Assembly: GCA_021784535.1 (NCBI GenBank)
Contig: JAJYHW010000049.1
Location: 1 to 32,095, forward strand
Direction: 5' to 3'
DNA length: 32,095 nucleotides
Source of the DNA: a bacterium
GTDB taxonomy: Bacteria; Patescibacteriota; Microgenomatia; Levybacterales; UBA12049
This document shows positions 23,210-30,615 of this stretch, piece after piece. The position numbers and the translations under genes were made by a program. Numbering within the stretch: position 1 is the stretch's first letter; every line of letters begins with the position of its first letter. The notes beneath the pieces were generated by a model, which saw only the letters and a program-made list of their open reading frames with translations, did no database searches and was not told where the DNA came from.

Positions 23210-24070
23210 ATGCTTGAATTACTAAGTCATCAATTCGTACAAAATGCCTTTATTGCGGGTACAATTATTGCAATAGTCTGTGCTATTGTCGGCTATTTTG
23301 TCGTATTGCGACAACAAGCATTTGCATCCCACGCGCTCTCGCATATCGGTTTCGCAGGAGCAACGGGTGCAATTCTTATAGGATTTAGCTCTTTAACAGG
23401 TACATTTATATTTACCGTACTGGCAGCACTCGGTATGGGAACGCTTGACAAACGGCTAGCGGGAAGAGATGTTGAGATAGGGATGGTATTATCATTTGCG
23501 CTGGGTCTTGGTATATTGTTTCTGAAAATTTATACTACCAACGCGAATGAGGCAGTTGGCATTCTTTTCGGGTCAATCTTAAGTGTTACGTCGTATGATT
23601 TATTTTTGAGTATTATTACCGGAGCTATAACACTTCTTTTTGTTATCTTTTTATTCAGACCTCTTCTGTTTGCATCAGTTGATCCGGAAGTAGCTGAAGC
23701 ACGGGGCGTTCCAGTAAAACTTCTTTCAAGTGTATTTATGATACTACTTGCAGCAGCGGTAACAGAAGCTATTTTAATCGTAGGTGTACTGTTAGTCTTT
23801 GCCTTACTTGTTGCTCCCGCTGCTGTTGCACAGCATTTAAGCAAGAGGCCTTTTCTTACTATACTTTATTCTATCTTTTTTGGATTATTCTTTACCTGGG
23901 GAGGATTACTGCTTGCCTTATTATTTCATGGTCCAGTGAGCTTCTTTATAGCAGGATTGGCATCTCTTTCATATTTAGTAATTGTTCCATTTGCCCATCT
24001 TATTTCACCTCATTTATATAATACCTTTTATCACTCCAATAGGGAAAATAAATTTAATGTTGAAGTTTAG
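23210..24070 (+). CDS. metal ABC transporter permease, second copy (ZnuB-like)
   Basis: A 286-residue ABC-3 permease clearly paralogous to the previous gene: both start MLE(I/L)L...(F)(I/V)QNAFIA and share HALSHIGFAGATGA and DPEVAEARGVP. About 8-9 transmembrane helices, with LIVGVLLVFALLVAPAAVAQHLSKRP matching the family. The two permeases probably form a heterodimer on the ATPase, replacing the homodimer of E. coli ZnuB. The stop codon overlaps the stop of the convergent YibE/F gene (24067-24070). Confidence 0.92.
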   Translation: MLELLSHQFVQNAFIAGTIIAIVCAIVGYFVVLRQQAFASHALSHIGFAGATGAILIGFSSLTGTFIFTVLAALGMGTLDKRLAGRDVEIGMVLSFALGLGILFLKIYTTNANEAVGILFGSILSVTSYDLFLSIITGAITLLFVIFLFRPLLFASVDPEVAEARGVPVKLLSSVFMILLAAAVTEAILIVGVLLVFALLVAPAAVAQHLSKRPFLTILYSIFFGLFFTWGGLLLALLFHGPVSFFIAGLASLSYLVIVPFAHLISPHLYNTFYHSNRENKFNVEV

Positions 24071-25227
24071 TTATTAGATAATTTTAATGATTTTGTAGCA
24101 TAATATGCAGCAAGATAAGTGACTATCGGAACTACAAGAACAAGTCCCATTGTCCCTGAAATAGTTCGGATTATTTCTTCATTAAGTGTTTCGCTATTCA
24201 GGATTACCCAAAGAGGATAGTAAGAGGAATTATAAAAAAGAAAAATAAAAACGGTAAGAGATGAACCCGCATAAGCAAGAACTAACGTGTTAATAATTGA
24301 TACCACATGCTCTCGACCAACACGCAATCCTTTCCAAAATAATTGTTTCTGATTAAGTTGTTTATCAGTTTTTGCCAATTCAAAAATAGTTGCTGTTTGA
24401 GTAGTCGTAATATCATTCAGTGCGCCAAGAGTTCCTATAATTATTCCGCCTAGAAGTAGCCCTTTCAAATTAATTAAATGTCCACTACCGAAATGAACTA
24501 AAATTGAATTTTCATCAATATATCCAGTCAGTAAAGAAAGATTAACAAAAAGAACTGACAAACCGACAGTCAAAAGGAGTACAAAAAACGTTGAGACAAG
24601 TGCGATAGTAGTTTGTTTTGAAAAACCATGAGCAGTATATGTCGTAAGAAGCAAAATCACTACAGCACCTATAGTACAAGTCGTCAAAGGATCAGAACCG
24701 GAAAGAATTTGAGGAGCAACAAAAGCAAAAATAACTGCAAGACTAATTCCGAGTCCGATAAATGAACCAAGCCCTCGCCATCCAACAATAAGCATTACAA
24801 AAACAACAAAAACAACAACAATCAACGAGAGTGGTGCTAAGCGATATCTACTTTCAATACTATATGTTGGTTTCCCTGTAGAGCTACTGGCCTTTTGCAG
24901 GATTACGGAATCACCAATATGTAATTCAAGATCACTGACCCCTTGAGTATCATACTGTACTCGAACATTTTGTCCTACGTCATTTCCATTCTGTATTACA
25001 ACGTCCAGAGTTTCAATCGCTGAATGATAATCTGAATACGGATTTTGTTTTATCCCTTCAATTCAGACAACCGTTGCTTTCATAAATTCAGTGGTAAGAG
25101 ATGTTGAAGAGACTTGTTGGGCATGAGCAAGAGGTGCTGACAGAAAAATAACAATACTTATAAAACCGATTAGAAAGAGAATAAAATAATTAAGTCTTCT
25201 TTGAAACATATACATTAAGTATCTCAT
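24067..25227 (-). pseudogene. YibE/F-family membrane protein with one in-frame TGA
   Basis: The downstream part (to 24825) holds the YibE/F domain: six to seven membrane helices, GTLGALNDITTTQTATIFEL and VGREHVVSIINTLVLAYAGSSL are family signatures. Reading back in the same frame continues for another 130 codons to an export signal, MFQRRLNYFILFLIGFISIV ending APLAHAQQ, then a soluble domain. One TGA (25063-25065) at codon 49 counted from the ATG at 25209 breaks it, between ATVV and IEGIKQNPY. The full frame is about 380 residues, the usual family length. Earlier ATGs at 25215 and 25227 are in frame; a TAAAAT box lies 8 nt before 25227. Family role is unclear (permease-like). Nonsense mutation, sequencing error or readthrough are all possible. 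Confidence 0.75.
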
Positions 25228-25695
25228 GAATTTAGATTTTAAGAAAGCTGTTTTGCGATATGTAAATTTCAGAGTTTCTGACGTGAATCACTGAGGAGAA
25301 GAGTTCTTATCTCTAGAAAAGGGTTTAAATTTTGCAATCTCCAGGTGCCAAAGAGTGACCTAAGTATTGATTTTGTTAATTCTTTAGGAGATTTTGTCCC
25401 AAAGAATATTTTTTTAATGACAATTTTCTTACTGCTCTTTCTGTTATATTGTTTCAGAGCTGAACACCTTCATATCTCTTGAAGGTCTATGAGTGCTTGC
25501 TGCAAAATCTCAATATCACTGGCTTGCCGGTAAATGATTGCAATCAACTCTCCTTTTGACAGAGAAAGTAACTCCATAGACAGTATAATTCAACGTTACT
25601 TACTTTGATATGGTTTTAGCAATGACTTTGAAATTTTTCTAAGAAAGATACGTCTGTCTATTCTTTGCCTATTCTTTTCCTTTAAAAGCCGACTA
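25228..25695. other. gap of about 470 nt with weak coding signals
   Basis: No recognisable gene. A 35-codon minus-strand frame at 25470-25577 and a following start-less frame (ending near 25275, translation KKIFFGTKSPKELTKSILRS...) could be pieces of one decayed gene. A 7-bp hairpin, ACCTTCA (25466-25472) with TGAAGGT (25480-25486), covers the first frame's stop. No tRNA-like fold seen. Confidence 0.4.
25470..25577 (-). CDS. possible 35-residue small protein
   Basis: Begins at an ATG (25575-25577), 4 nt after a TATACT box on the minus strand. The product starts MELLSLSKGELIAIIYRQAS and ends with a helical Gln/Leu-rich stretch, resembling the coiled-coil start of larger proteins such as some transposases. 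It ends at TGA inside a small hairpin. Could be a fragment of a decayed gene; no family can be assigned. Confidence 0.25.
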   Translation of the reverse strand: MELLSLSKGELIAIIYRQASDIEILQQALIDLQEI

Positions 25696-25724
25696 TTTAC
25701 AGATTGCAAAACTCCTGCTATAAT
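25696..25724 (+). promoter_or_regulatory. rplJ-rplL operon promoter
   Basis: TTTACA (25696-25701), a 17-nt spacer, and TGC-TATAAT (25719-25724), an extended -10 with perfect hexamer. Predicted start is near 25731. Confidence 0.7.
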
Positions 25725-25730
25725 AGCATT

Positions 25731-25884
25731 ATATCCAAAGACAGTAGGCGGAGCGTAAGCGACATAAATCCTACCGAGGAGCAACATGAGTTAAAAGTTC
25801 AAGATTAAAAAGTAAAAGTTATAACTTTTCACTGTACATTTTGAACTTTACGCTCTCTATGACACTCCTCGGAGTGTCTTTTTT
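25731..25884 (+). ncRNA. ribosomal protein L10-type leader with attenuator
   Basis: Upstream of rplJ the leader has a compact fold: GTAGG (25743-25747) with CCTAC (25770-25774), enclosing a GCGTAAGC hairpin and GACATAAAT, resembling the L10-L12 binding leader of other bacteria. CCGAGGAG (25774-25781) is the exact complement of CTCCTCGG (25865-25872), the left arm and loop of the terminator at 25861-25878. So the leader can form either an antiterminator or, when L10 holds the upstream fold, the terminator. A two-armed micro-repeat (about 25791-25852) sits in the loop between them. The layout is seen directly; L10 as ligand is from family knowledge. Confidence 0.75.
25861..25884 (+). terminator. 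attenuator terminator in the rplJ leader
   Basis: GACACTC (25861-25867), loop CTCG, GAGTGTC (25872-25878), then six T residues. It lies 128 nt before rplJ and competes with the antiterminator pairing. Confidence 0.85.
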
Positions 25885-26011
25885 ATTTTGAAAGGGAGAG
25901 AGCGAGAAACACAAAATTTTTTTTCGTTTTCACTAGATTCTTATTGCCAAGGATGTAAGGCTTCTGAGAATTTGAAAACAAAAAAATTTTCGTTTCCGAG
26001 CGAAAACAACT

Positions 26012-26560
26012 ATGGATAACACAACAGTTAAAATCAGCCAAAATAGACAGAAAAAAGAACAGCTTGTTGCTGAATTACAAGAAAAAGTTAAAAAATCTAC
26101 CGGCATGGTCTTTGCCAACTATCAAGGCCTCACTCATCAGCAACTGGAAAATTTAAAAAAGAACCTGAAGAAAACTGAATCGGAATTTGTCGCTGTTAAA
26201 AATACCCTTTTGCAAATTGCACTAAAGGATAAAATTGACAAAGAAGCAACAAAAGAATACTTCGAACAGCCAACCGGTGCAATGTTTATCTATAATGATA
26301 TTGTTAATCCTCTCAAAGAACTTTCCAAAACAATTAAAGAATTAAAAATGCCCGTTATCAAATTTGGTATTCTTGAAGGAAAATTTGTTACTGACAAAGA
26401 AGTTACCAAAATTGCATCGCTTCCCCCGCTGCCTGTCCTTCGCGCGCAGCTGCTTGGACAGATGCAGGCACCTATCTCAGGACTGCATCGCGCTTTGCGA
26501 TGGAACTTACAATCTCTGGTAATGACACTTAATGCAGTTAAAGATAAAAAAACGGCTTAG
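26012..26560 (+). CDS. rplJ: 50S ribosomal protein L10
   Basis: Anchors L7/L12 dimers to the ribosome and represses its own operon through the leader. The 182 residues begin with the rRNA-binding domain (KKEQLVAELQEKVKKSTGMVFANYQGLTHQQLENLKKNLKK...VAVKNTLLQIAL, a family signature), include EQPTGAMFIYNDIVNPLKEL, and end with the helix that binds L12 (APISGLHRALRWNLQSLVMTLNAVKDKK). No Shine-Dalgarno precedes the ATG at 26012; TTTTCG (25987-25992) and CGAAAA (26001-26006) can form a small hairpin just upstream. Confidence 0.95.
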   Translation: MDNTTVKISQNRQKKEQLVAELQEKVKKSTGMVFANYQGLTHQQLENLKKNLKKTESEFVAVKNTLLQIALKDKIDKEATKEYFEQPTGAMFIYNDIVNPLKELSKTIKELKMPVIKFGILEGKFVTDKEVTKIASLPPLPVLRAQLLGQMQAPISGLHRALRWNLQSLVMTLNAVKDKKTA

Positions 26561-26562
26561 GT

Positions 26563-26628
26563 TTTAGGGACTAGGTTCTAGGGACTAGGAAAATTATAAA
26601 ATTCTAAACCCTAACACCTAACCCCTAA
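26563..26628 (+). repeat. two-armed micro-repeat between rplJ and rplL
   Basis: Left arm has two TAGGGACTAGG units (26565-26589). Right arm (26604-26628) has CCCTAA/CCTAA units and is roughly the reverse complement. Same design as the repeats upstream of rplK and rplA, with a different sequence. The right arm ends 7 bases before the rplL ribosome site. Confidence 0.6.
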
Positions 26629-26644
26629 TGAGAGGAGGTGTAGT

Positions 26645-27037
26645 ATGGCAAAATTAAATAAAGATGAATTGATGCAAGCAATTGAAGAAATGTCTGTTCT
26701 TGAACTTTCCGATCTCGTGAAAGCACTGGAAGAAAAATTCGGTGTTTCCGCTGCTGCTACAATGGTTGCTGCTGCACCTGCGGGTGGGGCTGCTCCAGCG
26801 GGCGGAGAAGCTGCTGAAGAACAAACAGTATTCAATGTCGTTATTGCGAACGCCGGTGCTCAGAAGATCGCTGTTATTAAAGCACTTCGAGAACTTGTTC
26901 CAACTCTTGGCTTGAAAGAAGCAAAAGACTTAGTTGATGCGGCTCCGAAAGAAGTCATGAATCAAGTCAACAAGAAAACTGCTGAAGAAGCTAAAGAAAA
27001 ATTAACAGCTGCAGGAGCAACTGTTGAACTGAAATAA
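26645..27037 (+). CDS. rplL: 50S ribosomal protein L7/L12
   Basis: The multicopy stalk protein that recruits translation GTPases. The 130 residues show the dimerisation domain (LNKDELMQAIEEMSVLELSDLVKALEEKFGVSAAA), an Ala/Gly hinge (about 40-60), and the C-terminal factor-binding domain (KIAVIKALRELVPTLGLKEAKDLVDAAPKEV...KEKLTAAGATVELK). Unlike most genes here it has a strong Shine-Dalgarno, GAGGAGGTG, 6 nt before the ATG, in keeping with its need for about four times more protein than L10. Followed by a strong terminator. Confidence 0.97.
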   Translation: MAKLNKDELMQAIEEMSVLELSDLVKALEEKFGVSAAATMVAAAPAGGAAPAGGEAAEEQTVFNVVIANAGAQKIAVIKALRELVPTLGLKEAKDLVDAAPKEVMNQVNKKTAEEAKEKLTAAGATVELK

Positions 27038-27088
27038 AAAAATCAGGAAGTCGGAATCATTACTACTGTTTTCACTTCCTGATTTTTT
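27036..27088 (+). terminator. intrinsic terminator after rplL
   Basis: AATCAGGAAGT (27041-27051) pairs with ACTTCCTGATT (27074-27084), extended by A and T runs on both sides, and ends in six T residues. The loop is 22 nt. The stop codon of rplL lies at its 5' edge. Confidence 0.9.
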
Positions 27089-27340
27089 GCTGTTTAGCAA
27101 CTATAGATCATCTAAGAACGAGGTGTATATTGTCAGAACGATGCTGCCTTGTTGAAATGATAAAAAACGCAGCACTAGCATAATACCCCCGAATACAACG
27201 TAGCCAAACAATAGATAAATCCAAAAAATATATATACCGAACAAATAGCAAATTGTATATTGACAACCCTGCAGTAGTTTGTTACTGTATATATAGTTAA
27301 ATTGTAGATTGATCGCTATCAATACAGTTGACTCGAGTAT
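27089..27340. other. AT-rich regulatory-looking gap upstream of the HTH gene
   Basis: Contains TTGACA (27260-27265) and AT-rich TGTATATATAG beyond it as a possible promoter, the inverted repeat ATTGAT-CGCT-ATCAAT (27308-27323) and the palindrome ACTCGAGT (27331-27338) right before the next ATG. These could be operator sites for the HTH protein. A minus-strand hydrophobic frame (27101-27322) begins at TTG and is doubtful. Confidence 0.4.
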
Positions 27341-27550
27341 ATGACGAACCAGAAACTCTCTATTGATTCCCTCCCTGATCTCCTCACTGTCCGTGAAGTA
27401 GCCGAAGTTCTTAGAGTATCTCCGCTCACTATCAAACGCTGGGGCAAACGCGGTAAATTACCGGCTATTCGGATCAATTCCCGCGGCGACCGCCGGTACA
27501 AAAAAGAAGCAGTCCTCTGGCTTCTTGGTATTCAGACAAAAGGAGAATAA
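27341..27550 (+). CDS. small MerR/excisionase-type helix-turn-helix protein
   Basis: A 69-residue DNA-binding protein of the HTH_17 (excisionase-like, winged MerR-type) family. LTVREVAEVLRVSPLTIKRWGKRGKLPAIRIN forms the helix-turn-helix, and the wing follows with GDRRYKKEAVLWLLG, the typical 'R..rf...dl..wL' end. Such proteins serve as phage or element recombination directionality factors, but stand-alone copies near housekeeping genes usually act as small transcription regulators. No integrase is present. No Shine-Dalgarno; two palindromes lie just upstream and may be its own operators. The next gene's promoter lies 5 nt past its stop. Confidence 0.8.
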   Translation: MTNQKLSIDSLPDLLTVREVAEVLRVSPLTIKRWGKRGKLPAIRINSRGDRRYKKEAVLWLLGIQTKGE

Positions 27551-27554
27551 ACTC

Positions 27555-27563
27555 TGTTATAAT
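27555..27563 (+). promoter_or_regulatory. leaderless promoter of the hexokinase-like gene
   Basis: TGTTATAAT, an extended -10 with perfect TATAAT (27558-27563), ends 6 nt before the ATG at 27570. It starts just after the HTH gene's stop. Confidence 0.7.
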
Positions 27564-27569
27564 CAAAGA

Positions 27570-28697
27570 ATGAGTAAGCAGCAATCAGAATTAATTCAGA
27601 CTCCTGATTACCACCAAATACAACAAAATTTTCTCAACGAACTGATTCTCTCTTCTCAGAAAAAACCCTCAAGCCTCTCTTTTATCAGACATGACCTTCC
27701 TGAAAAACCACTAATTATCAGTGGCATCGTCCAAGGGATAGTGATCGGCGGAACAAATTATATTCTTTCAACTGAGAAAATACACCCTGACGGCTCACGG
27801 AAAATTATCGAGCGGAAAAATGGGGTGTTGCCGGTATTTGCTACCAAACAAACCTTTGTTGATTTTATGAACGACCACCTTGACAGCCGCGCTGATGCAA
27901 TCGGTATTAATTTCGGCTTCCAATTAGCTCCCGCTGAAACAACAGACGGAACTCTTGATGGTTATATCCGTGCGAAAGGAACCAAAGAACATACCTTTAT
28001 TGGGATTGACGAACCGATAGGATCACTCGTTAAAATGATTTACAAAAAAAAATTTCACAAAGAGGTACTTACTTCAATTGCCAATGACACAATTTGCTTA
28101 CTTATCGCTGGAGACGGAACAGAAACTGCTTCTCTTATTGCTGGAACAGGATTCAATATAGGATTTGTCAGTAAAGATAAGAATCAGACTACTCTTGTCA
28201 ATCTCGAAGCCGGTAATTTCGATAAATTCGAACTCCCCCCTGCCCTGCAGCGCATTGACAAAGAGACCAAAAACCCCGGTTATAAACTGTTTGAAAAAAC
28301 AGTTTCAGGAAAATATCTGACACGCTACTTTAACGAAAAAATAAAAGAACTTAACCTCCCTATCCAGTCACTCTCAACAAGCCAGGAATTAAGCGAATTA
28401 TCCAACGTGGATCATGCAGATATCGCAGGAGATCTGGCACGCGCAATCATCACCCGCTCTGCATTTCTTGTCGGGACTATTATTGCAGCGCTATATAAGT
28501 TCAGCGGTGAACCTGAACAGTTCACAATCGTCGGTGAAGGAAGTCTCCTCTGGGACGGCTGGCAATATCACGAAAATATAAAAAGGAAACTTACAGAACT
28601 CGGAGTATCAAAAGACGTAATCAATATAAAACACATCAAAGACTCAAGCATCAACGGCGCAATAGGACTTATCGCTCCCTTCCACAAAAAAAGCTGA
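27570..28697 (+). CDS. hexokinase-family sugar kinase
   Basis: A 375-residue kinase with the actin/hexokinase (ASKHA) fold, probably phosphorylating glucose or another hexose with ATP. Landmarks: phosphate-1 region GIVIGGTNYI, NFGFQLAPAETTDGTL, the catalytic-region NDTICLLIAG where Asp is the expected base, GTGFNIGFV, and the hexokinase-type NLEAGNFDKFELPP, then GYKLFEKTVSGKYLTRYF and the adenosine loop IVGEGSLLWDGW. The pattern FEK.VSG.YL is typical of eukaryote-type hexokinases rather than bacterial ROK glucokinases. Start at the ATG at 27570, because the TATAAT box lies 6 nt before it and a longer frame from 27525 overlaps the promoter and the HTH gene. Confidence 0.8.
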   Translation: MSKQQSELIQTPDYHQIQQNFLNELILSSQKKPSSLSFIRHDLPEKPLIISGIVQGIVIGGTNYILSTEKIHPDGSRKIIERKNGVLPVFATKQTFVDFMNDHLDSRADAIGINFGFQLAPAETTDGTLDGYIRAKGTKEHTFIGIDEPIGSLVKMIYKKKFHKEVLTSIANDTICLLIAGDGTETASLIAGTGFNIGFVSKDKNQTTLVNLEAGNFDKFELPPALQRIDKETKNPGYKLFEKTVSGKYLTRYFNEKIKELNLPIQSLSTSQELSELSNVDHADIAGDLARAIITRSAFLVGTIIAALYKFSGEPEQFTIVGEGSLLWDGWQYHENIKRKLTELGVSKDVINIKHIKDSSINGAIGLIAPFHKKS

Positions 28698-28703
28698 ACC
28701 TGT

Positions 28704-29615
28704 TTACGCAGCATTTGCTGTAGGATGAGGAAGCGAATGTGCGGGAGTTGGTCGCATTCCCGGCAAATGAGCAATTCCGCTGAATAAAACACCCAACAAT
28801 AATATACAGATCACCCAACCAATTCCCGAAACTATCCAAATCCATCTGATAGAAATTTCCTGCGGTATGGTTGTAGCAGCACGAATTTGTTTGTATACCA
28901 AAAAAAGGTACGCGTTAACAAACCACCCCGCGAGGATAGAATACGCGATATAAACAAGTGTCAAAAGGAAATCTCCACCCGCGTATTTGTTAAGTATTGA
29001 AGAAATCACACCTGCAATAATTTCAACAAGCAAAAATCTAACCAACACCTCCCAAAAATGACTTTTAATCAAATAATAGCTCCGTTGCAATGCTACAATG
29101 CCGGATTGTTTTTCCAGAACCACTTCGTACACGACAAAGAGAAAAAAGAATGCAATCAATAAACCAGGAATTACCAAAAGAGTAAGTCCTCCCAGATAAA
29201 GCAGCACGGCAAGCAAACCTGTCAAAAGAAATGGCCAGAAATAATTTTTGCTTTGCTTGATAAGGCTGATCAACGAATCAGCTTTTTTCCCCTGCAAAAT
29301 AAAAATACTGACAATAGGGACGATGACGTTGATTGCAACAAGTGATGCCAAAAAAAGGATAACCCAAAGACCGAGTAATACCAGAATACTTATATGAAAT
29401 GGAGTTAAATGATGAAATACCTCAAAATGAGTTCCTACCGCAACAAACGTGACCGGCAATGAAATCAATATACCTATCAATACAGCAAGAAAAACATATG
29501 CGACAATTAACCCGATTAATTTAAGATAGCTGAACCAAGTTTTTTTAAATAGTATCCAAGTTTCTTGCAATAATTGTTTTATTGAAGGCAGGGATGATGT
29601 TTTTTTCTCCGGCAT
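28704..29615 (-). CDS. polytopic membrane protein, GDPD-membrane-domain-like
   Basis: A 303-residue inner-membrane protein with about six to seven hydrophobic helices: around residues 33-60, 75-110, 130-170, 195-215, 220-245 and 255-280. The part VIPGLLIAFFFLFVVYEVVLEKQSGIVALQRSYYLIKSHFWEV has the 'PG...A..rS..l.kg.fw' pattern of the membrane domains of glycerophosphodiester phosphodiesterases and related YciC-like proteins. No enzyme motif is seen. The start is the ATG at 29613-29615, 8 nt after TATACT, so leaderless. It is convergent with the hexokinase-like gene, 6 nt apart. Function not known. Confidence 0.7.
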   Translation of the reverse strand: MPEKKTSSLPSIKQLLQETWILFKKTWFSYLKLIGLIVAYVFLAVLIGILISLPVTFVAVGTHFEVFHHLTPFHISILVLLGLWVILFLASLVAINVIVPIVSIFILQGKKADSLISLIKQSKNYFWPFLLTGLLAVLLYLGGLTLLVIPGLLIAFFFLFVVYEVVLEKQSGIVALQRSYYLIKSHFWEVLVRFLLVEIIAGVISSILNKYAGGDFLLTLVYIAYSILAGWFVNAYLFLVYKQIRAATTIPQEISIRWIWIVSGIGWVICILLLGVLFSGIAHLPGMRPTPAHSLPHPTANAA

Positions 29616-29623
29616 ACTTTAAG

Positions 29624-29651
29624 AGTATACCGCTCCTTGCTAAAAATGCAA
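29624..29651 (-). promoter_or_regulatory. leaderless promoter of the membrane-protein gene
   Basis: Minus strand TTGCAT (29646-29651), 16-nt spacer, TATACT (29624-29629), ending 8 nt before the ATG. Confidence 0.6.
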
Positions 29652-29823
29652 GTGCAAAACTTTTCTCAAAAATATTTTTTTAAGTTCAATCATATCAGTT
29701 TATCCTAAGATACCAATCTAAACAAAACCACGTGCTGTGAAAATTGATAATAATAACAGCAAATAAGAAAAAATAACAACTATTATCTACATCAATCTAT
29801 AAACAATATGGTCTAACTATACA

Positions 29824-30615
29824 TCAAGAGAAATAGTCTTTGCTAATCATAAAAATAAATTCCAAAAGAGCCAGTTGACGTCGCCACCGCCAGGGCTGAA
29901 CGATAAGACGGAATAACCATTCAAATCCTAAAAATCTGATAAGAAAAGGTGCCCTGGGGACAACGCCACTGATAAAATCAAAAGATCCTCCCACTCCCAT
30001 TGCTGCTTTTACTGGAATTTTATGTAAATGTTCGTAAATCCATTCCTCCTGTTTGGGGACACCGTATGCGACAAACAGGATGTCTATAGTAGTATCCGGT
30101 ATTATGTAGTTTGTATCATGCAAATTGCCTTGCTTCTTATCTTGATACTTACTACTTGCTACTTGATGCTTTTCTTTAAACAGAAAATCAGACTCGTTCC
30201 ATTCGCTTCCGGCAAAGCCGACCTTGATCCAAGGGTACTTCTGCAGTAAGCACTCAGCGGCCTTTTTTGCTACTCCATCTTTGCCGCCCAAAAAGCCCAT
30301 GGATAAAGGCTTTTCAGAGGTAGTCCTACACAACTCGTCTATAAAATCTACTCCTGTTATTCGCTCTTTCAGTGGTTTACCCATAAAAGTACTCGCAAAA
30401 AAGAGTCCGACCCCATCAGGCAAGGCTATATCAGCTGAGTTTAACATCTTCTTATACGCTTCATGCTTTTGCGCATATACAAGCATTTCGGGGTTAGGTG
30501 TAATGATAGAGATCTTATCAGAAGCTGTATGTAGCCGATCAATCAAATACTCTAGGATCTTTTCTTTCCGTTCATTGGTTATGGATACTCCAAGGATAAT
30601 ACATTTTTGTAGCAT
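29824..30615 (-). CDS. WecG/TagA/CpsF-family glycosyltransferase
   Basis: Transfers an N-acetylmannosamine-type sugar from UDP to an undecaprenyl-linked acceptor for surface polymers. The 263 residues include ITPNPEMLVYAQK, SADIALPDGVGLFFAS (the conserved catalytic 'DG.G'), KERITGVDFIDEL, GFLGGKDGVAKKAAE, ILFVAYGVPKQEEW, AAMGVGGSFDFISG and RAPFLIRFLGFEWLFRLIVQPWRWRRQ, all in family order. Between ESDF and IDILFVAYG lies an unusual low-complexity piece, residues about 149-176 (HQVASSKYQDKKQGNLHDTN...), encoded by micro-repeats. Start ATG at 30613-30615; a TATAGT box lies 13 nt upstream. Works with PAP2 and other envelope genes. Confidence 0.9.
   Translation of the reverse strand: MLQKCIILGVSITNERKEKILEYLIDRLHTASDKISIITPNPEMLVYAQKHEAYKKMLNSADIALPDGVGLFFASTFMGKPLKERITGVDFIDELCRTTSEKPLSMGFLGGKDGVAKKAAECLLQKYPWIKVGFAGSEWNESDFLFKEKHQVASSKYQDKKQGNLHDTNYIIPDTTIDILFVAYGVPKQEEWIYEHLHKIPVKAAMGVGGSFDFISGVVPRAPFLIRFLGFEWLFRLIVQPWRWRRQLALLEFIFMISKDYFS
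30083..30171 (-). repeat. two-armed micro-repeat inside the WecG/TagA gene
   Basis: On the minus strand AAGTAGCAAGTAGTAAG-type units are followed about 20 nt later by GATACAAACTAC/GGATACTAC units, roughly their reverse complement. The frame stays open. Removing about 28 residues would restore a normal-looking family sequence. Confidence 0.55.

Noticed and set aside
27101..27322. 73-residue hydrophobic minus-strand frame with a vague YggT-like look
   Set aside because: It starts at TTG inside a palindrome, has no promoter or ribosome site, and the AT-rich gap easily yields hydrophobic frames.
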